This document shows positions 1 to 5,329 of a DNA stretch of 25,421 bases, one piece after another. Position 1 is the stretch's first letter, and each line of letters starts with the position of its first letter. The stretch spans positions 1 to 25,421 of IMG/VR virus record IMGVR_UViG_3300034061_002643. One strand, 5' to 3'. The notes under the pieces are model-generated. The model was not told where the DNA came from. It did no database searches and saw only the letters and a list, made by a program, of their open reading frames with translations. The translations under genes were made by a program, and so were the position numbers. The stretch comes from a virus.

Positions 1-72
1 GGTAGGATTTGAACCTTTTGAGACGTCCTCTTGGTTATGAGCCAAGCGAGCTGACCGCTGCTCTACTCCACA
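1..72 (-). tRNA. tRNA-Met(CAT), 3' end cut by window edge
   Basis: The minus strand shows an anticodon hairpin with stem CTTGG/CCAAG and loop CTCATAA (anticodon CAT), a D stem GAGC/GCTC preceded by TA, and a T loop TTCAAAT. The 5' acceptor strand would be TGTGGAG; its partner lies beyond base 1. The stretch between the anticodon stem and the T loop is longer than in a class I tRNA, and the T stem pairs at only about three positions, so the fold is imperfect. CAT could mean elongator Met, initiator Met or a lysidine-modified Ile tRNA; the missing 3' end prevents a choice. Confidence 0.75.
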
Positions 73-77
73 ACAAT

Positions 78-395
78 TTAATACGAACTAAACGAAACAC
101 TCATTCTTTCGAAATCAACTTCTTCTGGATTGATTTGTGAAAGATCGAATCCTTCAACTTCAAAAACCTTTTCGGTCAATGTATGTTCCATTCCACAAGA
201 TCCATTACAAGAACAACCTGAGGAATAGCACCACAAAATCTTTCCTTCCGAATTAACTCCAATTCCTTCATAGTCATGGTGGCCATAACCGTGATCTTCG
301 TTACAAATTTCTTTTACAATAACGCATTCCTCATCATCGAATGAAGACTTTGGTAGTGTATTGTAATTTTCAACAACATATTTAATGATATCCAT
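78..395 (-). CDS. Small cysteine-containing phage protein in the tRNA cluster
   Basis: This 105-residue acidic protein has no family I recognise. Its middle carries a cysteine cluster (CSCNGSCG, residues about 61-68) after an aspartate/histidine-rich stretch (HGYGHHDYEG), which could bind a metal ion. It starts at an ATG preceded by GAGGAA at good spacing, so it has its own ribosome binding site. It lies between tRNA-Met and tRNA-Tyr on the same strand and is probably made from the tRNA-cluster transcript after processing. Function is unknown; that it is a real gene is likely from the start signal and the full open frame. Confidence 0.75.
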   Translation of the reverse strand: MDIIKYVVENYNTLPKSSFDDEECVIVKEICNEDHGYGHHDYEGIGVNSEGKILWCYSSGCSCNGSCGMEHTLTEKVFEVEGFDLSQINPEEVDFERMSVSFSSY

Positions 396-413
396 TATTC
401 CTCACAAATTTTA

Positions 414-501
414 TGGTGGAAGCCGTGAGATTTGAACTCACAATCCCCTTGGGGAAATGGTTTTACAGACCACCGCAGCTAACCGTATCTGCCTGACTTC
501 C
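414..501 (-). tRNA. tRNA-Tyr(GTA)
   Basis: The minus strand folds as a class II tRNA. The acceptor GGAAGTC pairs with GGCTTCC, the anticodon loop is CTGTAAA (anticodon GTA), the long variable arm is a CCCC/GGGG hairpin typical of bacterial Tyr, and the T arm is GTGAG-TTCAAAT-CTCAC. Discriminator A and CCA are encoded. Confidence 0.95.
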
Positions 502-502
502 A

Positions 503-658
503 TTAATCTTTTCTAAAAACAAACTCAGTACAATCGCAAGTTAAACATTTCTTTTTGGTGTTTGGTATAATTTTACCACAATCACCTATTGGATATTTAT
601 GATCTTTTCTTTCATGACCGCATATACATGGATCATATTTAGTGCAATTAACTATCAT
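503..658 (-). CDS. Small four-CxC/CxxC zinc-ribbon-like protein
   Basis: This 51-residue protein starts MIVNCTKYDPCICGH and has paired cysteines near both ends (CxC-GH early, then C-LTCDC late), so it may fold around a zinc ion. I chose the ATG at 658 rather than a longer frame, because the longer frame runs into tRNA-Glu. A promoter (TTGACA, 17 bases, TATAGT) stands with its -10 box exactly six bases before this ATG, and there is no Shine-Dalgarno. Transcription would therefore start at or next to the A of the ATG, giving a leaderless mRNA. Function unknown. Confidence 0.75.
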   Translation of the reverse strand: MIVNCTKYDPCICGHERKDHKYPIGDCGKIIPNTKKKCLTCDCTEFVFRKD

Positions 659-664
659 AGATAT

Positions 665-693
665 ACTATAACGTATTTTAGTTTGCTTGTCAA
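665..693 (-). promoter_or_regulatory. Consensus sigma70-type promoter, leaderless geometry
   Basis: On the minus strand TTGACA (688-693) and TATAGT (665-670) are separated by 17 bases. The ATG of the small zinc-ribbon-like gene begins seven bases after the -10 box (six between), where the transcription start is expected. It lies inside the tRNA cluster, so it is also an internal promoter for the tRNAs to the left. Confidence 0.7.
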
Positions 694-697
694 TATT

Positions 698-774
698 TGG
701 TATGGTCGACGGGATTTGAACCCGCAATCCCCACCTTGAAAGGGTGGTGGCTTAACCAATTTGCCTACGACCAT
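698..774 (-). tRNA. tRNA-Glu(TTC)
   Basis: Acceptor ATGGTCG pairs with CGACCAT. The anticodon arm is CCACC-CTTTCAA-GGTGG (anticodon TTC) and the T arm is GCGGG-TTCAAAT-CCCGT. Discriminator A and CCA are encoded. Confidence 0.95.
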
Positions 775-791
775 ATATGTTTAAATATTTT

Positions 792-870
792 TGGTGGCTC
801 CGCCCGGATTCGAACCGGAATCTTATGCTCTTCAGGCATATGCTGCATACCAATCCAGCTACACAGAGCC
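792..870 (-). tRNA. tRNA-Phe(GAA)
   Basis: Acceptor GGCTCTG pairs with CGGAGCC with one wobble. The anticodon arm is TATGC-CTGAAGA-GCATA (anticodon GAA) and the T loop is TTCGAAT. Discriminator A and CCA are encoded. Confidence 0.95.
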
Positions 871-968
871 ATTAAAATTTTGCGCTTCTCAGTGGATTTC
901 ACTATAGTTCCGAATCTTGACTAGATACCTTGAGTTCAGTATCAATCGCACGTCTATCACTAAGAATT

Positions 969-1042
969 TGGTGGAATCTGTCAGAATCGAACTGACATCG
1001 CCTGAATGCAAATCAGGAGTTTTTCCATTAAACTAAGACCCC
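969..1042 (-). tRNA. tRNA-Ala(TGC)
   Basis: Acceptor GGGGTCT pairs with AGATTCC using two G-U pairs. The anticodon arm is CCTGA-TTTGCAT-TCAGG (anticodon TGC) and the T arm is GTCAG-TTCGATT-CTGAC. Discriminator A and CCA are encoded. The 98 bases between this and tRNA-Phe hold no clear tRNA fold. Confidence 0.93.
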
Positions 1043-1047
1043 AAAAG

Positions 1048-1121
1048 TGGAGGTTGATTGTAGAATTGAACACCAGATTTTCCGTAGACAGCGGAATATT
1101 TTACCACTAAACTAATCAACC
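1048..1121 (-). tRNA. tRNA-Asp(GTC), with odd T stem and discriminator
   Basis: Acceptor GGTTGAT pairs perfectly with ATCAACC. The anticodon arm is TTCCG-CTGTCTA-CGGAA (anticodon GTC), and CCA is encoded. Two things are unusual: base 73 is T where bacterial tRNA-Asp has G, and the T stem (TGGTG/CTACA) has two mismatches. It may be poorly charged or in decay, though the rest of the fold is intact. Confidence 0.85.
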
Positions 1122-1174
1122 AAACTTACTATAATATTTAGTATACTTCTTTTAGAACATTTCGTCAAACTCTT

Positions 1175-1348
1175 TTACCATTTTGTTAAAGAAAAAAGAA
1201 CGATACTACCATCACGATCAATACCAAACTGCATATCTTTGAATGTAAAGAACCACACTTCAAACAGATTTGAGTATTCAAGATCTGGAATCACTTCAGA
1301 TAAACCAATTTCTTGAAGAGAAGAAATTACATCGTCATTAGGTTTCAT
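1175..1348 (-). CDS. Small hypothetical protein between tRNA-Asp and tRNA-Cys
   Basis: An open frame of 57 residues begins MKPNDDVISSLQEIGLSEV and ends SLTKW. It starts at the ATG at 1348, seven to eight bases after a clear AAGGAT ribosome binding site. The composition is acidic at the N-terminus and aromatic in the middle (EVWFFTFKD), as in a folded globular protein. I do not recognise a family. It is one of three small genes placed among the tRNAs on the same strand. Confidence 0.65.
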   Translation of the reverse strand: MKPNDDVISSLQEIGLSEVIPDLEYSNLFEVWFFTFKDMQFGIDRDGSIVLFSLTKW

Positions 1349-1368
1349 AATTATCCTTTATTATAACT

Positions 1369-1442
1369 TGGAGCACTGTGATGGAATCGAACCATCGTTA
1401 ACTGTTTTGCAGACAGTTACCTAGCCTCTCGGACAACAGTGC
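1369..1442 (-). tRNA. tRNA-Cys(GCA)
   Basis: Acceptor GCACTGT pairs with ACAGTGC. The anticodon arm is ACTGT-CTGCAAA-ACAGT (anticodon GCA) and the T arm is GATGG-TTCGATT-CCATC. Discriminator T, the normal identity base for Cys, and CCA are encoded. Confidence 0.95.
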
Positions 1443-1452
1443 AAAAATTGTT

Positions 1453-1527
1453 TGGTGGGATCGGTGAGGCTCGAACTCACAACTCCAGACTTAAAAGGTC
1501 TGTACTCTACCATTGAGTTACGATCCC
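1453..1527 (-). tRNA. tRNA-Lys(TTT)
   Basis: Acceptor GGGATCG pairs with CGATCCC. The anticodon arm is CAGAC-CTTTTAA-GTCTG (anticodon TTT) and the T arm is GTGAG-TTCGAGC-CTCAC. Discriminator A and CCA are encoded. Confidence 0.95.
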
Positions 1528-1610
1528 AAAATTTCTTTCATCACTTTCACATTTGATATTCACACAAACATTGAACCAACCTGACCATCAGTTTTGGATA
1601 CTTAAAATTA

Positions 1611-1696
1611 TGGAGGAGGATGATAGCATCGAACTATTATCCCTAGAGATACTACGGTTTTCAAGACCGTGCGGGGAGCCAACCCCAGCATCCTCC
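1611..1696 (-). tRNA. tRNA-Ser(TGA)
   Basis: This is a class II tRNA. Acceptor GGAGGAT pairs with ATCCTCC, the anticodon arm is ACGGT-CTTGAAA-ACCGT (anticodon TGA), there is a long variable arm, and the T loop is TTCGATG. CCA is encoded. Base 73 is T, whereas bacterial tRNA-Ser normally has G. Confidence 0.92.
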
Positions 1697-1702
1697 AATA
1701 TT

Positions 1703-1777
1703 TGGCTCCCCGGGCAGGACTCGAACCTACAACATCCTGGTTAACAGCCAAGCGCTCTACCATTGAGCTACCGAGGA
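1703..1777 (-). tRNA. tRNA-Asn(GTT)
   Basis: Acceptor TCCTCGG pairs with CCGGGGA. The D stem is GCTC/GAGC, the anticodon arm is CTTGG-CTGTTAA-CCAGG (anticodon GTT), and the T arm is GTAGG-TTCGAGT-CCTGC. Discriminator G and CCA are encoded. Confidence 0.95.
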
Positions 1778-1867
1778 ACAACTTAAAAAGGCCCGAACTG
1801 GGATCTCACGGGTATTCTCTGCATGCCGAGTTATTTCCCTATCGTTCCATAGAAGGTAACCATACAT
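1757..1867 (-). other. Possible micro-ORF (36 codons) running into tRNA-Asn
   Basis: The 125 bases between tRNA-Asn and the Arg-like tRNA have no clear tRNA fold. On the minus strand they read open from the ATG at 1867 as MYGYLLWNDREITRHAENTR and onward, and stop within tRNA-Asn. The first 28 residues look protein-like; the last eight are tRNA sequence. No Shine-Dalgarno is seen. It could be the remnant of a gene cut by tRNA insertion, or chance. Confidence 0.2.
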
Positions 1868-1902
1868 AGCACCATTTTCTATTGTCTATCCAGTTCAAAA
1901 TT

Positions 1903-1986
1903 TGGTAGCCCTGGGAGGAGTTGAACCTCATGCCGTCCGCCCAACTCTAAGGATCGGTTTAGAAGACCGATGTCGGGTTCAGGGCC
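1903..1986 (-). tRNA. tRNA-Arg(TCT)-like RNA without a normal D arm
   Basis: Acceptor GGCCCTG pairs with CAGGGCT (one G-U), followed by A and encoded CCA. The anticodon arm is TCGGT-CTTCTAA-ACCGA (anticodon TCT), and the T arm is GAGG-TTCAACT-CCTC. Only nine bases lie between the acceptor and the anticodon arm, so there is no D arm. Instead CCCGAC in that position can pair over six bases with GTTGGG in a long variable region, enclosing the anticodon arm. It is the first tRNA after the cluster promoter. It could be a functional odd tRNA, a decayed tRNA or another tRNA-like RNA. Confidence 0.6.
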
Positions 1987-2037
1987 AAAACTTGTAACAA
2001 GTGAGAGGATCAACTTCATCAACTCAATCACTTATTT

Positions 2038-2066
2038 ATTATACTTCATTTTACTACTTTCGTCAA
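2038..2066 (-). promoter_or_regulatory. Near-consensus sigma70-type promoter of the tRNA cluster
   Basis: On the minus strand TTGACG (2061-2066) and TATAAT (2038-2043) are separated by 17 bases. The promoter points at the tRNA cluster, and the first tRNA-like gene begins about 45 bases after the expected start. This suggests early transcription by host RNA polymerase. Confidence 0.8.
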
Positions 2067-2070
2067 CCCA

Positions 2071-2146
2071 GGCGATTCTTTACCAAACTGATAGTTCACG
2101 CATTGTTCAATGAACTTCCATGCGTAGATCAGGATAAAGAATCGCC
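2071..2146 (-). ncRNA. Candidate structured RNA: 76-nt interrupted hairpin
   Basis: The outer 12 bases (2071-2082 and 2135-2146) are perfect inverted repeats, GGCGATTCTTTA with TAAAGAATCGCC. Inside are CTGAT/ATCAG and ACGCAT/ATGCGT stems in register. A second pairing, AGTTCA (2093-2098) with TGAACT (2111-2116), competes with the ACGCAT stem, so the tip could switch between two forms. It contains no open frame and no T tract, so it is not an ordinary terminator. It sits directly upstream of the tRNA promoter and downstream of a weaker promoter. T4 also makes small stable RNAs of unknown role in its tRNA region. The strand is inferred from its neighbours. Confidence 0.5.
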
Positions 2147-2192
2147 GATCACTTAATTTAGATATTCAGTTGTCAAAGAACTTTACTTATTT

Positions 2193-2222
2193 AGTTTACT
2201 ACTTTTTACTTCTTTTCGTCAA
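2193..2222 (-). promoter_or_regulatory. Possible promoter upstream of the hairpin RNA
   Basis: TTGACG (2217-2222) is followed after 18 bases by TAAACT (2193-2198) on the minus strand. The -35 box is the same as in the tRNA promoter but the -10 box is weaker. It would transcribe the hairpin RNA and continue into the tRNAs. The rest of 1987-2260 holds no gene that I can see. Confidence 0.4.
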
Positions 2223-2260
2223 GCACTTTTTGTGAATTTTTGTTTCAAAAATTTTTTACA

Positions 2261-2473
2261 TTAATCTTCTTCGGTGTAGAGTTCGATATCTTCACGAAGA
2301 ATTTTTGTTGCATGGATAGGTTCATCAGTCTGATCTACTCCAATAGCCCAAATTTCTTCATTGATTTCAACTACACGCCAACCAGTCCATTTCATTTCAC
2401 GACAAGGTTCAACTCCTCCAATAACTTTTGTCTGTTTCTCATAATACGCATTCATTACTTCATTTTCAGTCAT
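2261..2473 (-). CDS. Small acidic hypothetical protein
   Basis: A 70-residue acidic protein (MTENEVMNAYYEKQTKV..., ending YTEED) with no family I recognise. It starts at the ATG at 2473 after an AAGGATT ribosome binding site. It begins nine bases after the stop of the gene at 2483-2680, so the two form an operon read from that gene's leaderless promoter. The pair of tryptophan-containing strands (KWTGWRVVEI, EEIWAIGV) suggests a small beta-rich fold. Confidence 0.7.
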   Translation of the reverse strand: MTENEVMNAYYEKQTKVIGGVEPCREMKWTGWRVVEINEEIWAIGVDQTDEPIHATKILREDIELYTEED

Positions 2474-2482
2474 TTGTAATCC

Positions 2483-2680
2483 TTAAAAGAATCGAACGGT
2501 TCGGAGATTGTATTCATCGCAAGTTAGAATTCCGAGATTCGTTTCGACGACAAAATTCTCGCCATCGAAGGATACGCAATAATCTGTAACAGAACCAGAG
2601 AATCGAACCAATTGTCCGATCCTAGCAGCCCGAACCTGATCATCAGTAATTTCGAACCACGGCGCACTTGCCATTTCCAT
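2483..2680 (-). CDS. Small hypothetical protein with leaderless start
   Basis: A 65-residue protein beginning MEMASAPWFEITDDQV, followed by beta-strand-like segments (GQLVRFSGSV, YCVSFDGENFVVETN). I do not recognise the family; the pattern suggests a small beta barrel. There is no Shine-Dalgarno. A promoter TTGACT-17-TATAAT ends six bases before the ATG, placing the expected transcription start at the start codon. It is the first gene of a two-gene operon. Confidence 0.75.
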   Translation of the reverse strand: MEMASAPWFEITDDQVRAARIGQLVRFSGSVTDYCVSFDGENFVVETNLGILTCDEYNLRTVRFF

Positions 2681-2686
2681 ACAACC

Positions 2687-2715
2687 ATTATACCTTTTCA
2701 GATTTTGGAAGTCAA
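2687..2715 (-). promoter_or_regulatory. Sigma70-type promoter, leaderless geometry
   Basis: TTGACT (2710-2715) and TATAAT (2687-2692) are 17 bases apart on the minus strand. The sequence TATAATGGTTGTATG runs straight into the start codon at 2680. Confidence 0.75.
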
Positions 2716-2728
2716 GCGATTTTGGAAA

Positions 2729-3016
2729 TTAATTTCCGAAAATCACTTTTCCTTCCAGGACGATCTTTCCATCAGATGTAGGAACGAGCAAACCATCGTT
2801 CATCAGAATCTTGAGAGGAGCAGCGGAACGAAGTTTTTCGAAATAATCCTCCACAGTATAATGCTTTATGAGCACGTTCATGAACTTTGTCTTCGTGACG
2901 GGAGCCTTTCTGTAGCGGAAACGAGCCACACAAACCTGGTTGCCGTTCAGATCGTAGTTCAGATAGTTGAACTGTAATCCTTTAATGTACGAAAATTTGC
3001 TTCGTTCGAATTTCAT
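2729..3016 (-). CDS. Small basic hypothetical protein with leaderless start
   Basis: I chose the ATG at 3016 (MKFERSKFSYIKGLQFNYLN), giving 95 residues, because a TATAAT box ends exactly six bases before it. The open frame continues further upstream but would contain the promoter. The protein is basic in its first half (RFRYRKAPVTKTK) and ends with a beta-rich part (DGKIVLEGKVIFGN). No family is recognised. The promoter and first codons (TATAATGGTTCTATGAAA) are identical over 18 bases to those of the plus-strand gene at 3418. Confidence 0.7.
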   Translation of the reverse strand: MKFERSKFSYIKGLQFNYLNYDLNGNQVCVARFRYRKAPVTKTKFMNVLIKHYTVEDYFEKLRSAAPLKILMNDGLLVPTSDGKIVLEGKVIFGN

Positions 3017-3022
3017 AGAACC

Positions 3023-3051
3023 ATTATAGCGTACTCGATCGACCGAAGCAA
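3023..3051 (-). promoter_or_regulatory. Promoter with leaderless geometry, weak -35
   Basis: TATAAT (3023-3028) lies six bases before the ATG at 3016. A TTGCTT at 17-base spacing (3046-3051) is the best -35 candidate, matching the consensus only at TTG plus one more base. Confidence 0.6.
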
Positions 3052-3095
3052 TCTTTTTTGAAATTTTTATTGCCTTTAGAATCAATGACTTGCAG

Positions 3096-3332
3096 TTAAC
3101 TAATTGAAAACACATGAGATATTCTTTTCTTCATGCATGCGTATGCATCCGCCGTTTCAATATGAAAAATGTACTTCGGCTTGGGATCCCTTTCCTGGGC
3201 TTCCGAAATGGTTCGGTATACCAAGGGTATACCGTCCTGGCCGATCGTTCCTGTGAGGAATGATTTTGGACACAGGCTGCATCCAAAATCATAAAGCCTA
3301 TTGGCTACGAAGAATATTCTCTTTGTTTTCAA
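3096..3332 (-). CDS. Small hypothetical protein, probable TTG start
   Basis: The frame begins with TTG and reads MKTKRIFFVANRLYDFGCSL; it has no upstream ATG. At 78 residues it looks like a real short phage protein: a hydrophobic first strand (RIFFVANR), a CSLC pair, then a segment on requesting data (IPLVYRTISEAQERDPKPKY) and a C-terminal helix. The ribosome binding site is weak and I see no leaderless promoter at this start, so the start is uncertain. It is divergent from the gene at 3418. Function unknown. Confidence 0.5.
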   Translation of the reverse strand: MKTKRIFFVANRLYDFGCSLCPKSFLTGTIGQDGIPLVYRTISEAQERDPKPKYIFHIETADAYACMKKRISHVFSIS

Positions 3333-3383
3333 TTACTTGCTGCAAATTATTGAAAATAAATAGAATATAGTTCAGAAAAAACT

Positions 3384-3411
3384 TTGATCTATTGTTCGTT
3401 CGAGGTATAAT
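3384..3411 (+). promoter_or_regulatory. Promoter with leaderless geometry on the plus strand
   Basis: TTGATC (3384-3389), 16 bases, then TATAAT (3406-3411), with six bases to the ATG at 3418. The 18 bases from the -10 box onward match the promoter/start of the minus-strand gene at 3016. Confidence 0.7.
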
Positions 3412-3417
3412 GGTTCT

Positions 3418-3729
3418 ATGAAAGCTTATCGAAATATTCGGTTAACTGAATGTCCAGATATCGCAGATATCCAATACGAAGGGCGAAAGACCTCTGTTGG
3501 TCGGATTCTTAGAGGAGAGAAGGCGGTCCCTCGCTACAAGAACGGTATTGTTGGATATGCTGATGGTACTCCTGGAATCGACCTCAATGCCGATAAGATC
3601 GTCCACAACGATCGTGGTTACTGCCGTCCCAAAAAGAAGAAGTCGGTCCGTCGTTATTTGAAGCGCAAAGACAAAGCGATGGAAATGAAGTTCCAAAAAA
3701 ACTCTGAAAATTTTTCTCAGAACGATTGA
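3418..3729 (+). CDS. Basic hypothetical early protein
   Basis: This 103-residue protein has a middle region with many glycines and aspartates and a strongly basic C-terminal tail (PKKKKSVRRYLKRKDKAMEMK, residues about 71-91). Such tails often contact nucleic acid, but no domain is recognised, so DNA or RNA binding is only inference. The start is fixed by the promoter six bases upstream; there is no Shine-Dalgarno. Its last codons overlap the -35 box of the next gene's promoter. Base composition here is much less AT-rich than in the glycosyltransferase region. Confidence 0.7.
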   Translation: MKAYRNIRLTECPDIADIQYEGRKTSVGRILRGEKAVPRYKNGIVGYADGTPGIDLNADKIVHNDRGYCRPKKKKSVRRYLKRKDKAMEMKFQKNSENFSQND

Positions 3730-3755
3730 CATTTTCCGATCAAATAGAGTACACT
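3726..3755 (+). promoter_or_regulatory. Promoter with leaderless geometry
   Basis: TTGACA (3726-3731), 18 bases, then TACACT (3750-3755), with six bases (AATAAT) before the ATG at 3762. The -10 box is weaker than in the other cases. Confidence 0.55.
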
Positions 3756-3761
3756 AATAAT

Positions 3762-4844
3762 ATGAAGAAACGCTTCTCAAATTCTAACGAAGTCTACTGG
3801 GGCAAAGAACCCGAAGCAAAAGATTTCGTGGATCCTCTTTCGCCGAACTTTCGCACTTTTCTTCTTGAATCTCTGGCGTGGTACAACTACTCCACGACTT
3901 CGGAAAAGAAGAAGAGATGGTTTATTGACTGGGTGAAGGCCACTCGTCCGAAGGCGAATCACGCTGCTCTTGAAGTCATAAATGATGGCGCCTTCACTAC
4001 TGCTGGTGCTCTGGCTCGGATGCATTCTCGTGGACTAACTGAATCCGATTACATTAACCGAAAACTCGCTGGTTGGGTTTCGGACTTTATTACCGAAGGC
4101 GAAGGAATCCTTCGTGCGAAGTCTGTTCAGAAAGAAACCAAGAAGAAGCTTGTTGAAGCCGATCCTCGTCTGTCGAATATGATTAATTCGCTAGATGAAG
4201 AATTGGATCGTCTTATCAAGAATAACTATAAACCGACGGGATTCAATATGGATTATTGGATTCGTCTGAATACTCCTTCTCCGGCTCATCATGCTGCGAT
4301 TAAAGATCACTTCATGAAACTTCTTGAAGAGATTACGAATGAAGATGATGAGCAGATTGCAGAAGCTTACTCTCATCTTAATGAGAAACAATTCAATAAT
4401 CTGGTTGAATTCGTTCTCGATATTGTTTCTACGAAGAAGATTCGGAAGACTCGGGTCGTTCGTAAGAAGAAGACCGCTTCTCCTGTGAAACAAGTTTCTA
4501 AGATGAAGTATGCTGATATCGATCCGGATACTGGTGTTAAATCTGTTTCTCCCACCGACATTCCTGGTTCTAAGGTAGTCTGGGTTTGGAATAAGAAGTA
4601 TCGGATGCTTGGCGCTTATTATGCTCAGGATGGTGCTGAAATCGCAGTGAAGGGTACGACTCTTCTAAACTTCGACGAAGAGATTTCTGTCTGGAAGAAG
4701 ATTCGTAAACCGGAAGTAATTATCCCTCAGATGATCTCCGCAGGAAAACCTGCAATGAAAAAAATCTTCGAAGGAATCGCTTCTAAGTCTTCTAAGATGA
4801 CCGGTCGAATTAACTCTGATACTGTGATCTTGAAGATCTCGTAA
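3762..4844 (+). CDS. Conserved-looking hypothetical phage protein, 360 residues
   Basis: I chose the ATG at 3762 (MKKRFSNSNEVYWGKEPEAK) because the promoter ends six bases before it; the frame upstream contains the promoter. The N-terminal two thirds are helical and charged. A very basic linker (about residues 230-250, KKIRKTRVVRKKK) follows, then a C-terminal domain rich in beta strands (GSKVVWVWNKKYRMLGAYYA, AEIAVKGTTLLNF) and a repetitive end (KPAMKKIFEGIASKSSKM). This could be a nucleic-acid-associated protein, but I do not recognise a family and assign no function. Confidence 0.75.
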   Translation: MKKRFSNSNEVYWGKEPEAKDFVDPLSPNFRTFLLESLAWYNYSTTSEKKKRWFIDWVKATRPKANHAALEVINDGAFTTAGALARMHSRGLTESDYINRKLAGWVSDFITEGEGILRAKSVQKETKKKLVEADPRLSNMINSLDEELDRLIKNNYKPTGFNMDYWIRLNTPSPAHHAAIKDHFMKLLEEITNEDDEQIAEAYSHLNEKQFNNLVEFVLDIVSTKKIRKTRVVRKKKTASPVKQVSKMKYADIDPDTGVKSVSPTDIPGSKVVWVWNKKYRMLGAYYAQDGAEIAVKGTTLLNFDEEISVWKKIRKPEVIIPQMISAGKPAMKKIFEGIASKSSKMTGRINSDTVILKIS

Positions 4845-4864
4845 TAATAAATAAAGATAGGAAT

Positions 4865-5113
4865 ATGACTCACAACGAAACTGTAAATTATCTTGTACTC
4901 CAGGGCTGGGAGTATGATGCGAATGCTGGTGATGGCTTCGCTTTTCGACCTAATTGGTATGATGAGGATATCGATGAACAAGAATGGTTCACTATTGACC
5001 AAGCTCTTGAAATCGAAAAGATTAATGATCCAGAATCTTATCGAGAATATGATATGGTTCAGAATCTGAATTCTAGATACGCTTGTATGTTCTCTCAATA
5101 TATGGAGTCGTAG
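4865..5113 (+). CDS. Small acidic hypothetical protein
   Basis: An 82-residue, strongly acidic protein (MTHNETVNYLVLQGWEYDAN..., ending FSQYMES), rich in aromatic residues. The ATG follows AGATAGGAAT, a usable ribosome binding site. Three TAA/TAG-type stops between it and the upstream gene leave a 20-base gap, so it is probably read on the same transcript. The next gene starts immediately after its stop. Function unknown. Confidence 0.7.
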   Translation: MTHNETVNYLVLQGWEYDANAGDGFAFRPNWYDEDIDEQEWFTIDQALEIEKINDPESYREYDMVQNLNSRYACMFSQYMES

Positions 5114-5329
5114 ATGATTCTCGGTTGGGTTATTACAAAGACTCATTCCTCTGGCGTAACAGAAGTTTACGCCAGAGATTATAAAGAATCATGTTTTGGA
5201 TATTTTACGCCGAAGATTTCTGAATCTTATATCTTTCGAAATCGTTCGGCTGCTGAGTTAGAATTTAAGAATTATATAACTATTGTTTCGGAATCATTTG
5301 AACTGGTTCCGGTAGAAGCTTATATCTAA
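5114..5329 (+). CDS. Small hypothetical protein, coupled to the upstream gene
   Basis: A 71-residue protein starting MILGWVITKTHSSGVTEVYA. Its ATG directly follows the TAG of the upstream gene, with GGAG seven bases before, so translation is probably coupled. Its stop overlaps by four bases the stop of the convergent minus-strand glycosyltransferase gene. There is therefore no room for a separate terminator between the two opposing operons. No family recognised. Confidence 0.7.
   Translation: MILGWVITKTHSSGVTEVYARDYKESCFGYFTPKISESYIFRNRSAAELEFKNYITIVSESFELVPVEAYI

Noticed and set aside
871-968. A tRNA between tRNA-Phe and tRNA-Ala
   Set aside because: Only a small AGTG/CACT hairpin is visible and no tRNA arms could be built.
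1553-1869. Plus-strand open frames across the tRNA region
   Set aside because: They are read through the complements of tRNA genes and have no ribosome binding sites.
1778-1902. A further tRNA in the spacer, because of the GTTCGGGCC T-loop-like string
   Set aside because: No acceptor stem, T stem or anticodon loop could be paired around it on either strand.
2612-2977. Plus-strand 121-codon frame
   Set aside because: It is antisense to two minus-strand genes with clear starts and has no start signals of its own.
3726-3761. Start of the 360-residue protein at 3726
   Set aside because: This upstream part contains the -35 and -10 boxes; the ATG at 3762 lies at the expected transcription start.
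4727-5146. Minus-strand 139-codon frame
   Set aside because: It lies antisense over two coupled plus-strand genes and its composition is that of a shadow frame.
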